DNA from: Bradyrhizobium manausense
Lineage (GTDB): Bacteria > Pseudomonadota > Alphaproteobacteria > Rhizobiales > Xanthobacteraceae
DNA length: 64,000 nt
Direction of reading: 5' to 3'
Assembly: GCF_001440035.1 (NCBI RefSeq)
Contig: NZ_LJYG01000085.1
Location: 35,654 to 99,653, forward strand
Shown: positions 17,946 through 26,641 of the stretch, one piece after another
Layout of the letters: every line of letters begins with the position of its first letter
Position numbering within the stretch: the first letter of the stretch is position 1
Notes under the pieces: generated by a model
Databases searched by the model: none
Seen by the model: the letters and a program-made list of their open reading frames with translations, nothing else
What the model was told of the DNA's origin: nothing
Made by a program: the position numbers and the translations under genes

Positions 17946-19232
17946 ATGAAGTTGATGAAGTCTCTTTTGAGCACCGCATCGCTCGCGCTCGCGATTGCCG
18001 CATACTCCGCAGGCGCGCAGGCGCAGATCGCGATCGGGCATCTCGCCGATTATTCCGGCGGCACCTCCGACGTCGGCACGCCGTTCGGACAGGCCGTCGC
18101 CGACACCTTCGCCTGGGTCAACAAGAACGGCGGCATCGGCGGCAAGCAGGTCAACCTCGACACCAACGACTATGGCTACCAGGTGCCCCGCGCGATCGCG
18201 CTCTACAAGAAATGGTCGGCACCGGACGGCAAGGTCGCCGCGATCATGGGCTGGGGCACCGCCGACACCGAAGCGCTGACCGGCTTCCTCGCCCAGGACA
18301 AGATCCCCGACATGTCGGGCTCTTATGCCGCGGCGCTGACCGATCCCGAAGGCACCAGCGGCAAGGCCAAGCCCGCGCCCTACAATTTCTTCTACGGCCC
18401 GAGCTATTCGGACTCGCTGCGCGCGATGCTGATGTGGGCGGCCGAGGACTGGAAGGCCAAGGGCAAGCCCGGCAAGCCGAAATTCGTGCACATGGGCGCC
18501 AACCACCCCTATCCGAACGCGCCGAAGGCCGCCGGCGAAGCGATGGCGCAGGAGCTCGGCTTCGAGGTGCTGCCGCCACTGGTGTTCGCACTCGCCCCGG
18601 GCGACTACAGCGCACAGTGCCTGAGCCTGAAATCCTCGGGCGCCAACTACGCCTATCTCGGCAACACCGCGGCCTCCAACATCTCGGTGATGAAGGCCTG
18701 CAAGACTGCGGGCGTCGAGATCCAGTTCCTCGGCAATGTCTGGGGCATGGACGAGAACGCCGCCAAGACGGCCGGCGACGCCGCCGACGGCGTGATCTTC
18801 CCGCTGCGCACCGCCGTAAGCTGGAACGGCGATGCGCCCGGCATGAAGACGCTGATGGAGATTTCCAAGATGTCGGACCCCACCGGAAAGGTCTATCGGC
18901 CGGTGCACTACGTCGCGGCGGTCTGCTCGGCACTCTACATGAAGGAGGCACTCGACTGGGCCGCCAAGAACGGCGGCGCTACCGGCGAGAACGTCGCCAA
19001 GGGCTTTTATCAGAAGAAGGATTGGGTGCCGGCAGGGATGGAAGGCGTCTGCAATCCCTCGACCTGGACCGACAAGGACCATCGCGGCACGCTCAAGGTC
19101 GATCTCTATCGCACCAAGATATCAGGCGCGACCGACGCCGATCTCAACGACCTCATGGCCAAGGGCACGATCAAGCTCGAAAAGGTCAAGACGGTCGAGC
19201 TGCCGCGCAAGCCGGAATTGCTGGGGTGGTGA
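17946..19232 (+). CDS. periplasmic substrate-binding protein of the LIV-type cluster
   Basis: A 428-residue type I binding protein with a cleavable signal peptide (MKLMKSLLSTASLALAIAAY, then AGAQA) and a mature start IAIGHLADYSGGTSDVGTPF. AGGAGG lies about 9 bases before the ATG. It is longer than classical LivK (about 370) and belongs to the ABC-type binding proteins often found next to acyl-CoA synthetases in Bradyrhizobiaceae. Four Cys residues sit in the mature part (for example AVCSALYMK and EGVCNPSTW), so disulphides are possible. The operon context points to an organic or aromatic acid ligand rather than leucine; this is inference. Confidence 0.9.
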   Translation: MKLMKSLLSTASLALAIAAYSAGAQAQIAIGHLADYSGGTSDVGTPFGQAVADTFAWVNKNGGIGGKQVNLDTNDYGYQVPRAIALYKKWSAPDGKVAAIMGWGTADTEALTGFLAQDKIPDMSGSYAAALTDPEGTSGKAKPAPYNFFYGPSYSDSLRAMLMWAAEDWKAKGKPGKPKFVHMGANHPYPNAPKAAGEAMAQELGFEVLPPLVFALAPGDYSAQCLSLKSSGANYAYLGNTAASNISVMKACKTAGVEIQFLGNVWGMDENAAKTAGDAADGVIFPLRTAVSWNGDAPGMKTLMEISKMSDPTGKVYRPVHYVAAVCSALYMKEALDWAAKNGGATGENVAKGFYQKKDWVPAGMEGVCNPSTWTDKDHRGTLKVDLYRTKISGATDADLNDLMAKGTIKLEKVKTVELPRKPELLGW

Positions 19233-19258
19233 GCCTCGCCGTCTCCACACTCACGACT

Positions 19259-19355
19259 GTCATCCCCCGCGAAAGCGGGGGATCCAGTACGCCGCGGCTT
19301 CTCGAGGAACCTCAGGCGTCTCTGGAATACTGGGTCACCCGCCTTCGCGGGTGAC
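19259..19355. repeat. intergenic palindromic repeat, family C (double hairpin)
   Basis: A third repeat type, opening GTCATCCCCCGC and closing CGCGGGTGAC. It contains two perfect small hairpins: CCCCCGC-GAAA-GCGGGGG at 19264-19281, with a GNRA-type loop, and TCACCCGC-CTTC-GCGGGTGA at 19335-19354. The middle GATCCAGTA / AATACTGGGTC can also pair. It lies between the binding-protein gene and the LivF-like gene of the operon. Confidence 0.88.
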
Positions 19356-19377
19356 GACACCGAGAAAGCAACTGACC

Positions 19378-20217
19378 ATGAGTGAAACGGCTCACATCGA
19401 GCGCCCCTCGCCCAGCATCGTCCCCGCACCGCCCCTCCTCGCCGTGCGCAACATCGAGGTCGTCTATGACGACGTCATCCTGGTGCTACGCGGCCTCAGC
19501 CTCGACGTGCCCAAGGGCGCCATCGTGGCGCTGCTCGGGGCCAACGGCGCCGGCAAGTCGACGACGCTGAAAGCGATCTCGGGTCTGCTCAAGACCGAGG
19601 ATGGCGAGGTCACGCGCGGCCAGATCCTGTTCGAGGGCGAGCCCATCGCCGGCATCGATCCCGACAAGATCGTCCGCCGCGGCATTTTCCAGGTGATGGA
19701 GGGCCGGCGCATCGTCGCCGACATGACGTCGCTGGAAAACCTCAGGCTTGGCGCCTTCACCCGCAGGGACCGCGAGGTCGACGCCGATCTCGACATGGTC
19801 TTCAATTATTTCCCGCGCCTGAAAGAGCGCACGGGCCTTGCCGGCTATCTCTCCGGCGGCGAGCAGCAGATGCTGGCGATCGGCCGCGCGCTGATGGCAC
19901 GCCCGAAGATGATCCTGATGGACGAGCCGTCGATGGGCCTGTCGCCGCTGCTGGTGAAGGAGGTGTTCTCCATCATCCAGAAGATCAACCGCGACCTCGG
20001 CGTCACCATCCTGCTGGTCGAGCAGAACGCGCGCGCCGCGCTGTCGGTGGCGAGCCACGGCTATATCATGGAGCAGGGCAAGGTCGTGCTCGACGGCACC
20101 GCCGAGGAATTGCGCGACAACGAGGACGTCAAGGAATTCTATCTCGGCGGCGCCGGCGACCAGCGCAAGAGCTTCAAGAACCTCAAGAGCTTCAAGCGGC
20201 GCAAGCGTTGGCTTTAA
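19378..20217 (+). CDS. LIV-type ABC transporter ATP-binding protein (LivF-like)
   Basis: A 279-residue ABC ATPase. Walker A is GANGAGKS, the signature is YLSGGEQQMLAIGRALM, and Walker B is MILMDEPSMGLSPLLVKEVF, the typical LivF form. The first 20 residues (MSETAHIERPSPSIVPAPP) are a polar extension. An in-frame ATG at 19351 overlaps the repeat element and is less likely. It is the second ATPase of the cluster and its last gene; the stop lies 3 bases from the stop of the convergent epimerase gene. The C-terminal tail RKSFKNLKSFKRRKRWL is strongly basic. Confidence 0.93.
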   Translation: MSETAHIERPSPSIVPAPPLLAVRNIEVVYDDVILVLRGLSLDVPKGAIVALLGANGAGKSTTLKAISGLLKTEDGEVTRGQILFEGEPIAGIDPDKIVRRGIFQVMEGRRIVADMTSLENLRLGAFTRRDREVDADLDMVFNYFPRLKERTGLAGYLSGGEQQMLAIGRALMARPKMILMDEPSMGLSPLLVKEVFSIIQKINRDLGVTILLVEQNARAALSVASHGYIMEQGKVVLDGTAEELRDNEDVKEFYLGGAGDQRKSFKNLKSFKRRKRWL

Positions 20218-20220
20218 TTC

Positions 20221-21369
20221 TCAACCGAGCACCTGCTCCGCTTCCGTGACCGCACAGAGAACATGATAGAACGACGAGGCAGGAATGGTGTCGATCAGCG
20301 ATTTGCCGTCGCCGTCGAACTGGTCGTACCAGCCGCCGCGCACGGGATGGCTGAGATAATGCCGTTCGAGCCGCACCAGCGCCGCGCGCGCCTCCTCCGC
20401 CGCGCCTGCTTCGCCCGACTCGGCCTGCGCGATCCACGCTTTCGCAAGCTCGGTTTGCGGCCAAAGCCGGCGCGTGGAGCGGCGGATGTTGCCGGCATCG
20501 TCGCCCTCGTCAACCACACATCCGGTGGCGTCGCGATAGCGCAGTGCGGTCGCCAGCAGTTCTGCGCGCCGCGTGCCCGTCGGGCAGCCCGTGATGCGTT
20601 CAAACCCTTTCAGCAGCCAGACCCATTCCGCCTGATGGCCCGGTTCGACGCTGACGGGCTCAATCTTCGACCAATCCTCCTCGAAATATTCCCCGAGCAC
20701 GCACCTGCGCTTGTCGTAGAGATTGGCGAGGAACAGCGCGAAGAATTCGCCGGCTCTGTTCTGGAACGACGGATCGTGGGTCGCGTCGAAACACGCGATC
20801 ATCGCCTCGAACAGATGCATGTGCGGATTCTGTCGGCGCGGCAGCGACACCGGCAGGCCTTCGTGCACGCCGCCGTGCGGCGAGCGCAGATGGCCGTCGA
20901 GGAAAGCAAGCAGCGCGTCGATCTCGGCGCGGATTTGCGCGTCCTGGTCGAGCGAATAGACAGTCGCCAGCGCAAACAGGATGAAGGCGTGATCGTAGGC
21001 ATCTCGCCGCGCATCCAGCACCGCGCCATCAGGCGTCAGCCGGTGCACATAGCCGGGCTTGCCGTCGGGCGCCTTGGCCTTCGCAAGCATATGCTCGAGC
21101 CCTTTCAGCGCGATGGCGCGGCCTTGCGGATACCAGCCCATCTGCGCCGCCTTGGCGTAGCAATAGATTTGGCGCGCCTGCACGAACACGCGCCGCGGCG
21201 CGGCCACGTCAGCTGTGCCGTCGCCGTGCAGGCGGTCGATGAACCCCCCCGTCTGATGGTCCCATCCGACGATCGACCACAGCGGGATCGAATCCTCGAC
21301 CATGCGGCGCTTCAGGCGCGCGACGACGCCAGCCGTCTCCTCCACCGGAATGATGCTCTCGTCCGCCAT
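20221..21369 (-). CDS. AGE-family epimerase/isomerase
   Basis: A 382-residue protein of the N-acylglucosamine 2-epimerase / mannose isomerase family, which adopts an alpha6/alpha6 barrel. Motifs include RRVFVQARQIYCYAKAAQMG, RDAYDHAFILFALA, NPHMHLFEAMIACFD (with the family His), PGHQAEWVWLLKGFE and a late RLWPQTELAKAW. The ATG at 21369 is chosen for its ribosome site GGAGAGGG and because the open frame further upstream is not protein-like. The family interconverts free or phosphorylated hexoses (mannose, glucose, fructose, N-acetylmannosamine). It is divergent from the PaaK-like gene and convergent with livF; the exact sugar is unknown. Confidence 0.88.
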   Translation of the reverse strand: MADESIIPVEETAGVVARLKRRMVEDSIPLWSIVGWDHQTGGFIDRLHGDGTADVAAPRRVFVQARQIYCYAKAAQMGWYPQGRAIALKGLEHMLAKAKAPDGKPGYVHRLTPDGAVLDARRDAYDHAFILFALATVYSLDQDAQIRAEIDALLAFLDGHLRSPHGGVHEGLPVSLPRRQNPHMHLFEAMIACFDATHDPSFQNRAGEFFALFLANLYDKRRCVLGEYFEEDWSKIEPVSVEPGHQAEWVWLLKGFERITGCPTGTRRAELLATALRYRDATGCVVDEGDDAGNIRRSTRRLWPQTELAKAWIAQAESGEAGAAEEARAALVRLERHYLSHPVRGGWYDQFDGDGKSLIDTIPASSFYHVLCAVTEAEQVLG

Positions 21370-21455
21370 CGCGCCCTCTCCGCGCCCAGTCAATGGCCGT
21401 CTGATACCCATGCGAGCGGCTGCGTGCAACGGATGCCAACCCGGAAAGATCTGCC

Positions 21456-22679
21456 ATGACCGCCCACTACGACACCCTCGAGACGCGCGAGCATGCGGCG
21501 CGCGAGGCCGATTTGTTCGCCCGCCTGCCGGACGTGCTGAGCAGCGCCATGACCGCACCGGCCTATGCCGAGCGGTTCAAGGGCATCGATCCGGCCTCGG
21601 TGACCTCCAGAACGGCGCTGGCCCGCCTGCCGGTGCTGCGCAAGTCGGAGCTGCCGGCCCTGCACAAGGCCTCCCAGCCCTTCGGCGGCTTCGTCGCTGC
21701 GGCGCCCGGGTCATTCGCACGCCTGTTCACTTCCCCGGGCCCAATCTTCGAGCCGGAAGGACGCCAGACCGACCCCTGGCGCGGCGCCAGGGCACTGTTT
21801 GCCGCCGGGTTCCGGCCAGAGGACATCGTGCTCAACACATTCAGCTACCACCTCACCCCCGGCGGCTTCATCTTCGATTCCTCCGCACGCGCGCTCGGCT
21901 GCGCCGTGATTCCCGCCGGTCCCGGCAATACCGAGCAGCAATTCGAGATGATCGAGGCCTACCGCCCCGTCGGCTACAGCGGCACACCTGATTTCCTGAA
22001 GATCCTGCTCGACGCCGCAGTGACCGCGGGCCGCGACGTCTCCTCGATCAAGCGCGCGCTGGTCTCGGGCGCAGCATTCCCGCCCTCCCTCCAGGCCGAG
22101 ATCAAGGCACGCGGCATCGACGCCTACCAGGCCTTCGGCACGGCCGATCTGGGCCTCATCGCGTTTGAGACCGAGGCGCGCGACGGCATGGTCGTCAACG
22201 AGGATCTGATCATGGAGATCGTCAAACCGGGCACTGGCGAGCCGGTGGCGCCGGGCGACGTCGGCGAGATCGTCGTAACCTCGCTCTATCCGCATCATCC
22301 GTGGATTCGGCTGGCGCTCGGCGACCTCACTGCTTCGCTGCCTGGCACGAGCCCATGCGGGCGCACCAATATGCGCATCAAGGGGTGGATGGGCCGTGCC
22401 GACCAGACCGCCAAGGTCAAGGGCATGTTCGTCCGCCCCGAGCAGATCGCCGAGATCGGCAAGCGCCATCCCGCGCTCGGAAGGCTGCGCCTTGTCGTGA
22501 CCCGCCAGGGCGAGGCCGATGCGATGACGCTGAAGGCTGAGACGGGCGCATCAGACGATGTGCTGCGTAAAGAGGTCGCCGACAGCTTGCGGGCCGTGAC
22601 CAAGCTCGGCGGCGCCGTCGAGCTGGTCAGCCCAGGGGCGCTGCCGAACGACGGCAAGGTGATCGCGGACGAACGCTAA
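21456..22679 (+). CDS. phenylacetate-CoA ligase family protein (PaaK-like)
   Basis: A 407-residue ANL-superfamily enzyme, slightly shorter than PaaK (about 430). Motifs include YSGTPDFLKILLDAA, FGTADLGLIAFETEARDGMV and the C-terminal VKGMFVRPEQIAEIGKRHP, typical of the PaaK C-terminal domain. The classical SSGTTGKPT loop is not evident; LFTSPGPIFEPEGR occupies its place, so ATP binding may differ from true PaaK. GGAAAG precedes the ATG. Together with the synthetase at 13820, it gives the transporter neighbourhood two candidate CoA-ligating enzymes. Aromatic acid activation is inferred, not shown. Confidence 0.83.
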   Translation: MTAHYDTLETREHAAREADLFARLPDVLSSAMTAPAYAERFKGIDPASVTSRTALARLPVLRKSELPALHKASQPFGGFVAAAPGSFARLFTSPGPIFEPEGRQTDPWRGARALFAAGFRPEDIVLNTFSYHLTPGGFIFDSSARALGCAVIPAGPGNTEQQFEMIEAYRPVGYSGTPDFLKILLDAAVTAGRDVSSIKRALVSGAAFPPSLQAEIKARGIDAYQAFGTADLGLIAFETEARDGMVVNEDLIMEIVKPGTGEPVAPGDVGEIVVTSLYPHHPWIRLALGDLTASLPGTSPCGRTNMRIKGWMGRADQTAKVKGMFVRPEQIAEIGKRHPALGRLRLVVTRQGEADAMTLKAETGASDDVLRKEVADSLRAVTKLGGAVELVSPGALPNDGKVIADER

Positions 22680-22687
22680 GGGACGTC

Positions 22688-22722
22688 AAATTCCCTGCGA
22701 GCAGGGAATTTATCGATTTTTT
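22688..22722 (+). terminator. rho-independent terminator after the PaaK-like gene
   Basis: A perfect 10-base stem, AAATTCCCTG and CAGGGAATTT, closes a CGAG loop and is followed by ATCGATTTTTT. It begins 9 bases after the stop at 22679. Confidence 0.8.
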
Positions 22723-22809
22723 CACCTTTGGCGAGTGCAGCTTCGGAAACGCCTGGGAACTAGGCATCTCCAGCGGTTAGCCCAGATCACTGCGGGGAAT
22801 TCAGACGCC

Positions 22810-23612
22810 TCAGCAGGCAATTCGCGCCCGAGCAGGAAAACTGACGACGCGCGCGAACTCGGCGATGGTGATGTCCTCGCCGGTGCCGATATTGATCAGC
22901 TCGGCTCCGGAATAGGTCTTCATCAGGTGCACGCAGGCGTCGGCCATGTCGTCGACATAGAGGAACTCGCGCCTCGGCGTGCCGGTGCCCCAGACCACCA
23001 CGCTCTTCGAGTCCGCGAGCTTCGCCTCGTGGAAGCGGCGGATCAGGGCGGCAACCACGTGCTGTACTCGGGATGATAATTGTCGCCGTGGCCGTAGAGG
23101 TTGGTCGGCATCACGCGAATGAAGTCGCTGCCGTATTGGCTGCGATAGGCCTCGGCCATCTTGATGCCGGCGAACTTGGCGATGGCATAGGGCTCGTTGG
23201 TCGGCTCCAGCGGGCCTGTCAGCACCGAGTCCTCGCGCGGGGGCTGCGGCGCCAGCTTCGGATAGATGCAGGACGAGCCGAGGAACATCAGCTTCTCGGA
23301 GCCGCTTTGCTGCGCGGCCTGGATCACGTTCGCCGCGATCGCGATGTTGTCGTAGATGAACTCGGCGCGCAACGTGTCGTTGGCGACGATGCCGCCCACC
23401 TTCGCCGCGGCGAGGAATACGACCTGCGGCCGAACCCACGCGAACCAGTCGAACACGGCGGCCTGGTTGCAGAGGTCGACCTCCCGCCGGTCCACCGTGA
23501 CGATCTTGACGTCCTCGCGCGCCAGCCGGCGCACCAGGGCGCTGCCAACCATGCCGCGATGGCCGGCGACGTAGACGCTCTTGCCGGTCAGCTCAAACGC
23601 TGCGCTTGCCAT
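22810..23612 (-). pseudogene. fcl: GDP-L-fucose synthase (fcl), frameshifted and 3'-truncated
   Basis: The first 186 codons encode a good GDP-L-fucose synthase: [14 protein letters not shown] nucleotide-binding loop, [12 protein letters not shown], and the N-terminal Ser and [16 protein letters not shown] catalytic region. At about 23058 one base is missing after codon 186 (NYHPEYS): the frame then runs into a stop, while the continuation [17 protein letters not shown] is found in another frame. That second part ends soon after [12 protein letters not shown], far short of the usual 310-320 residues, with an unrelated tail. The start overlaps the end of gmd by 20 bases, the usual gmd-fcl coupling for GDP-fucose synthesis. 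A functional product is unlikely. Confidence 0.88.
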
Positions 23613-24663
23613 GGACCGCGTCCCGTTTCGCCTCGGCGAGATCGCTCGCCATCATCTCCTCGACGAGTTGGGCAAAGGTCCGCTTCGGCTTCCAGCCGAG
23701 CTTCTCGCGCGCCTTGCTGGCATCGCCGACCAGAAGATCGACCTCGGTCGGCCGGAAATACGTCGGATCGATCTTCACCACGGTCTTGCCGCTCTTGGCG
23801 TCGATGCCGGTCTCATCGACGCCCGTGCCGCGCCATTCGACGCGGCGGCCGACCTGCCCGAAGGCAAGCTCGACCATCTCGCGCACCGAACGCATCTCGC
23901 CGGTGGCGAGCACGAAATCGTCCGGCTGGTCGGCCTGGAGGATCATATGCATGCCCTCGACATAGTCTTTCGCGTGGCCCCAATCGCGCTTGGCCTCGAG
24001 ATTGCCGAGATAGAGCGTCTGTTCGAGACCGACCTCGATGCGGGCGACGCCACGGGTGATCTTGCGGGTCACAAAGGTCTCGCCGCGAATCGGACTCTCG
24101 TGATTGAACAGGATGCCGTTGGACGCGAACATGCCATAGGCTTCGCGGTAGTTCACCGTGATCCAATAGCCGTAGAGCTTGGCGACGCCATAAGGCGAAC
24201 GCGGGTAGAACGGCGTCGTCTCCTTCTGCGGGATCTCCTGCACGAGACCGTAGAGCTCGGAGGTCGAGGCCTGGTAGAACCGCGTCTCCTTCTCCATGCC
24301 GAGGATGCGGATCGCCTCCAGGAGGCGCAGCACACCGATCGCGTCGGCATTGGCGGTGTATTCGGGGCTCTCGAAGCTGACCGCGACGTGGCTTTGAGCT
24401 GCCAGATTGTAGATCTCGGTCGGCCGGATCTGCTGCACCAGGCGGATCAGATTGGTCGAATCCGTCATGTCGCCATAGTGCATCAGGAACGGCACGTTGC
24501 CGACATGTGGGTCCTGGTAGAGATGGTCGACACGCGCGGTGTTGAACGAGGACGAGCGCCGTTTGATGCCGTGAACGACGTAGCCGAGCGACAGCAGATG
24601 TTCGGCGAGATAGGCGCCGTCCTGGCCGGTCACGCCGGTGATGAGAGCGATGCGTTTGGTCAT
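23593..24663 (-). CDS. gmd: GDP-mannose 4,6-dehydratase
   Basis: A 356-residue short-chain dehydrogenase-type enzyme. The NADP-binding loop [19 protein letters not shown] opens the protein, and the catalytic tyrosine/lysine pair is in [26 protein letters not shown] supplies the active-site Thr/Ser and Glu. Length matches the family. It converts GDP-D-mannose to GDP-4-keto-6-deoxy-D-mannose, the common precursor of GDP-fucose, GDP-rhamnose and GDP-perosamine. The ATG at 24663 is chosen since it gives [16 protein letters not shown]. It is intact, in contrast to the fcl gene it overlaps, so its product may feed another branch in this cluster. Confidence 0.95.
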   Translation of the reverse strand: MTKRIALITGVTGQDGAYLAEHLLSLGYVVHGIKRRSSSFNTARVDHLYQDPHVGNVPFLMHYGDMTDSTNLIRLVQQIRPTEIYNLAAQSHVAVSFESPEYTANADAIGVLRLLEAIRILGMEKETRFYQASTSELYGLVQEIPQKETTPFYPRSPYGVAKLYGYWITVNYREAYGMFASNGILFNHESPIRGETFVTRKITRGVARIEVGLEQTLYLGNLEAKRDWGHAKDYVEGMHMILQADQPDDFVLATGEMRSVREMVELAFGQVGRRVEWRGTGVDETGIDAKSGKTVVKIDPTYFRPTEVDLLVGDASKAREKLGWKPKRTFAQLVEEMMASDLAEAKRDAVHGKRSV

Positions 24664-24891
24664 GGCTTGCCTAAATCCCGCAGCATTTCGAATTGGATGA
24701 GCGCACATTCAGCGCTCAGCCAGGCGCATTCCCGCGCGTCTTCTTGGACATATCGCCAATCGCGGGTCAACCCCAGGCGCCCCCCATGGCGACAGATTGG
24801 ACCTGGAACACAATCGTGATACTGAGCACACTTGATCGATGGGGGTTGCATTGGCGGTTTACCCCCCAGGGAGCGTGATTGTCGAGCCGGA

Positions 24892-25434
24892 ATGTCCCGA
24901 GACCCAGAGAGCACAGCGATCGACCGGGTGCTGCGCCCTGCCGTTTTCTTCGATCGCGACGGCGTTCTGAACGCCGATAGCGAATATCTGTTCGAGGTCG
25001 GCAAATTCGTCTGGATCGACGGTGCCGTCGAGGCCGTGAAAGCGGTCAATGATGCCGGCTATTTCGCCTTCGTGGTCACCAACCAGTCGGGCGTGGCGAG
25101 GGGGCTGTACCAGGAGACCGACATCCATGCCCTGCACGATTGGATGGCGGGCCAGCTGGCGGCACATGGAGCGCGGATCGATGCGTTCGAATATTGCCCG
25201 TTTCATCCGGATGGACAGGTCGAACGCTACCGGTATGCAAGCGAGCGACGCAAGCCACAGCCCGGCATGATCATCGACCTCCTCCACAAGTTTCCCGTCG
25301 ATGCAAGCAGGAGCTTCATGGTGGGCGACAAGCCGTCCGACATCGAGGCGGCGCGGGCGGCCGGGCTGCCCGGCCACCTCTTTCCGGGCGGCAATCTGCG
25401 GGATTTCATCCTGCCGCTCCTGGCAAACGGATAA
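24892..25434 (+). CDS. HAD-family histidinol-phosphatase / heptose-bisphosphate phosphatase (GmhB-like)
   Basis: A 180-residue HAD phosphatase. The nucleophile motif is FFDRDGVLNADSEYL (DxD), motif II is in VVTNQSGVARG, the zinc-loop-like region FEYCPFHPDG follows, and motif III/IV is FMVGDKPSDIEAARAAG. The FRDGVLN and NQSGVARG pattern is that of GmhB, which removes the 7-phosphate of D-glycero-D-manno-heptose 1,7-bisphosphate for LPS or GDP-heptose. The zinc site has only one clear Cys and one His here, so zinc binding is in doubt. The next glycosyltransferase gene begins 5 bases after its stop. No gmhA or hldE neighbour is seen. Confidence 0.87.
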   Translation: MSRDPESTAIDRVLRPAVFFDRDGVLNADSEYLFEVGKFVWIDGAVEAVKAVNDAGYFAFVVTNQSGVARGLYQETDIHALHDWMAGQLAAHGARIDAFEYCPFHPDGQVERYRYASERRKPQPGMIIDLLHKFPVDASRSFMVGDKPSDIEAARAAGLPGHLFPGGNLRDFILPLLANG

Positions 25435-25438
25435 CGTC

Positions 25439-26641
25439 GTGGCCAAGACTCCGAGCTTCATCCTGGCGACGGAATTCTATCCGCCGGACCCGAGCACGAC
25501 GGCGACCTATCTTGGCGCAATCGCGGACGCGATTGCCCTCGACATGACGACGATCGTCCTGTCGGGATCGTCCGGCTCAGGCAAGTCGCCGGCGGCTGAA
25601 AGCACACCCGCCGTGATCGAGGTCGCGAACTGGAAGCCGCCCAAGCACGCGCTCGGCCGCCGCGTCATCGCCAGCACGATGCTGGCACTACGGATGTTCT
25701 GGGCAGTCTACCGGCGGGCGCGCCGGCACGACGTCGTGATGTCGGTGACGAGCCCGTTCACCCTGCCCTATGCCATCACCCTTGCGGCAAGGCTGCGCGG
25801 CGCCAGCACAGCGCTCCTCATCTACGATCTCTATCCGGAAGCACTCGAGGTGGCCGGAATCGCCAAGCCGAGTTCGCTCGTCGCGCGCGCCCTCCGCCTT
25901 GCCAATGCGTGGCTGTTCAGGTCCCTGAGCGCAATCTTCGTCATCGGCCGCGACGTGGCCCCGCTGCTGTTGCGCTACCCCGGGGTCAGCGCAGGCAAGA
26001 TTCATTTCGTGCCCAATTGGACGCTGCTTCCGATCGGCTTCCGCGAGCCGGATCCAGGCCATTCCTTGCGGCATTCCAGCCCGGCGCAATTCGTGGTCGG
26101 CCTGTGCGGCAATCTCGGCTTCACCCACGCGCCCCGGACCGTGTTCGAGGCTGCGCGGCTGTTGCGCCGCGACGACCGCATCCACTTCGTGCTGTCCGGA
26201 TGGGGCGTCGGCTGGGCCGAGCTGAAGTCTCTTCAGGCCACGGAAAATCTCGAGAACGTCACCCTGCTGGATCCCGTGCCAGAGGACCAGCTCGCCGAAT
26301 TCCTCGCGGCAGCCGATGCCTGGGTCATTCCCTACCGGCGCAATGTCGCCGGCGTCTCCATTCCGAGCCGTCTCTACAATTTTCTTGCCGTCGGGCGGGC
26401 CGTGATCGTCGGAACGGAAGCCAATTCCGAGGCCGGACTTGCGGTCACCGAGGAGGACATCGGTTGGGTCGTGCCGCCCGAGGATGCCGCAACGCTCGCG
26501 CAGGCGGTCTGCGAGGCTGCAGCGGATCGCGGCGCGACGCTTCGACGGGGCCGGCAGGCCGCAACCGCCGCACTGAAATACAGCGAGCAGGCCTCGACGC
26601 AGCGCTATCGCGACATCGTGCGGCAGCTAAGTGGCGGTTAG
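25439..26641 (+). CDS. glycosyltransferase, GT4 family (WcaI-like)
   Basis: A 400-residue GT-B glycosyltransferase. The N-terminal domain starts VAKTPSFILATEFYPPDPST and contains IYDLYPEALEVAGIAK; the C-terminal domain has GLCGNLGFTHAPRTVFEAAR and the nucleotide-sugar site AADAWVIPYRRNVAGVSIPS with NFLAVGRAVI. The GTG at 25439 is chosen since it begins the domain and is 5 bases past the phosphatase stop. The DLYPE motif is typical of WcaI/colanic-acid-type transferases. It probably adds one sugar to the lipid-linked repeat unit. It ends 4 bases into the convergent aminotransferase gene. Confidence 0.88.
   Translation: MAKTPSFILATEFYPPDPSTTATYLGAIADAIALDMTTIVLSGSSGSGKSPAAESTPAVIEVANWKPPKHALGRRVIASTMLALRMFWAVYRRARRHDVVMSVTSPFTLPYAITLAARLRGASTALLIYDLYPEALEVAGIAKPSSLVARALRLANAWLFRSLSAIFVIGRDVAPLLLRYPGVSAGKIHFVPNWTLLPIGFREPDPGHSLRHSSPAQFVVGLCGNLGFTHAPRTVFEAARLLRRDDRIHFVLSGWGVGWAELKSLQATENLENVTLLDPVPEDQLAEFLAAADAWVIPYRRNVAGVSIPSRLYNFLAVGRAVIVGTEANSEAGLAVTEEDIGWVVPPEDAATLAQAVCEAAADRGATLRRGRQAATAALKYSEQASTQRYRDIVRQLSGG

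Noticed and set aside
22712..22730. ATCGATTTTTTCACC as part of a nod box
   Set aside because: Only the last third of a nod box is recalled; it is explained by the terminator T-run after the PaaK-like gene.
22810..23612. fcl frameshift as programmed recoding
   Set aside because: There is no slippery run at the break and the 3' end is also missing, so decay is the simpler explanation.
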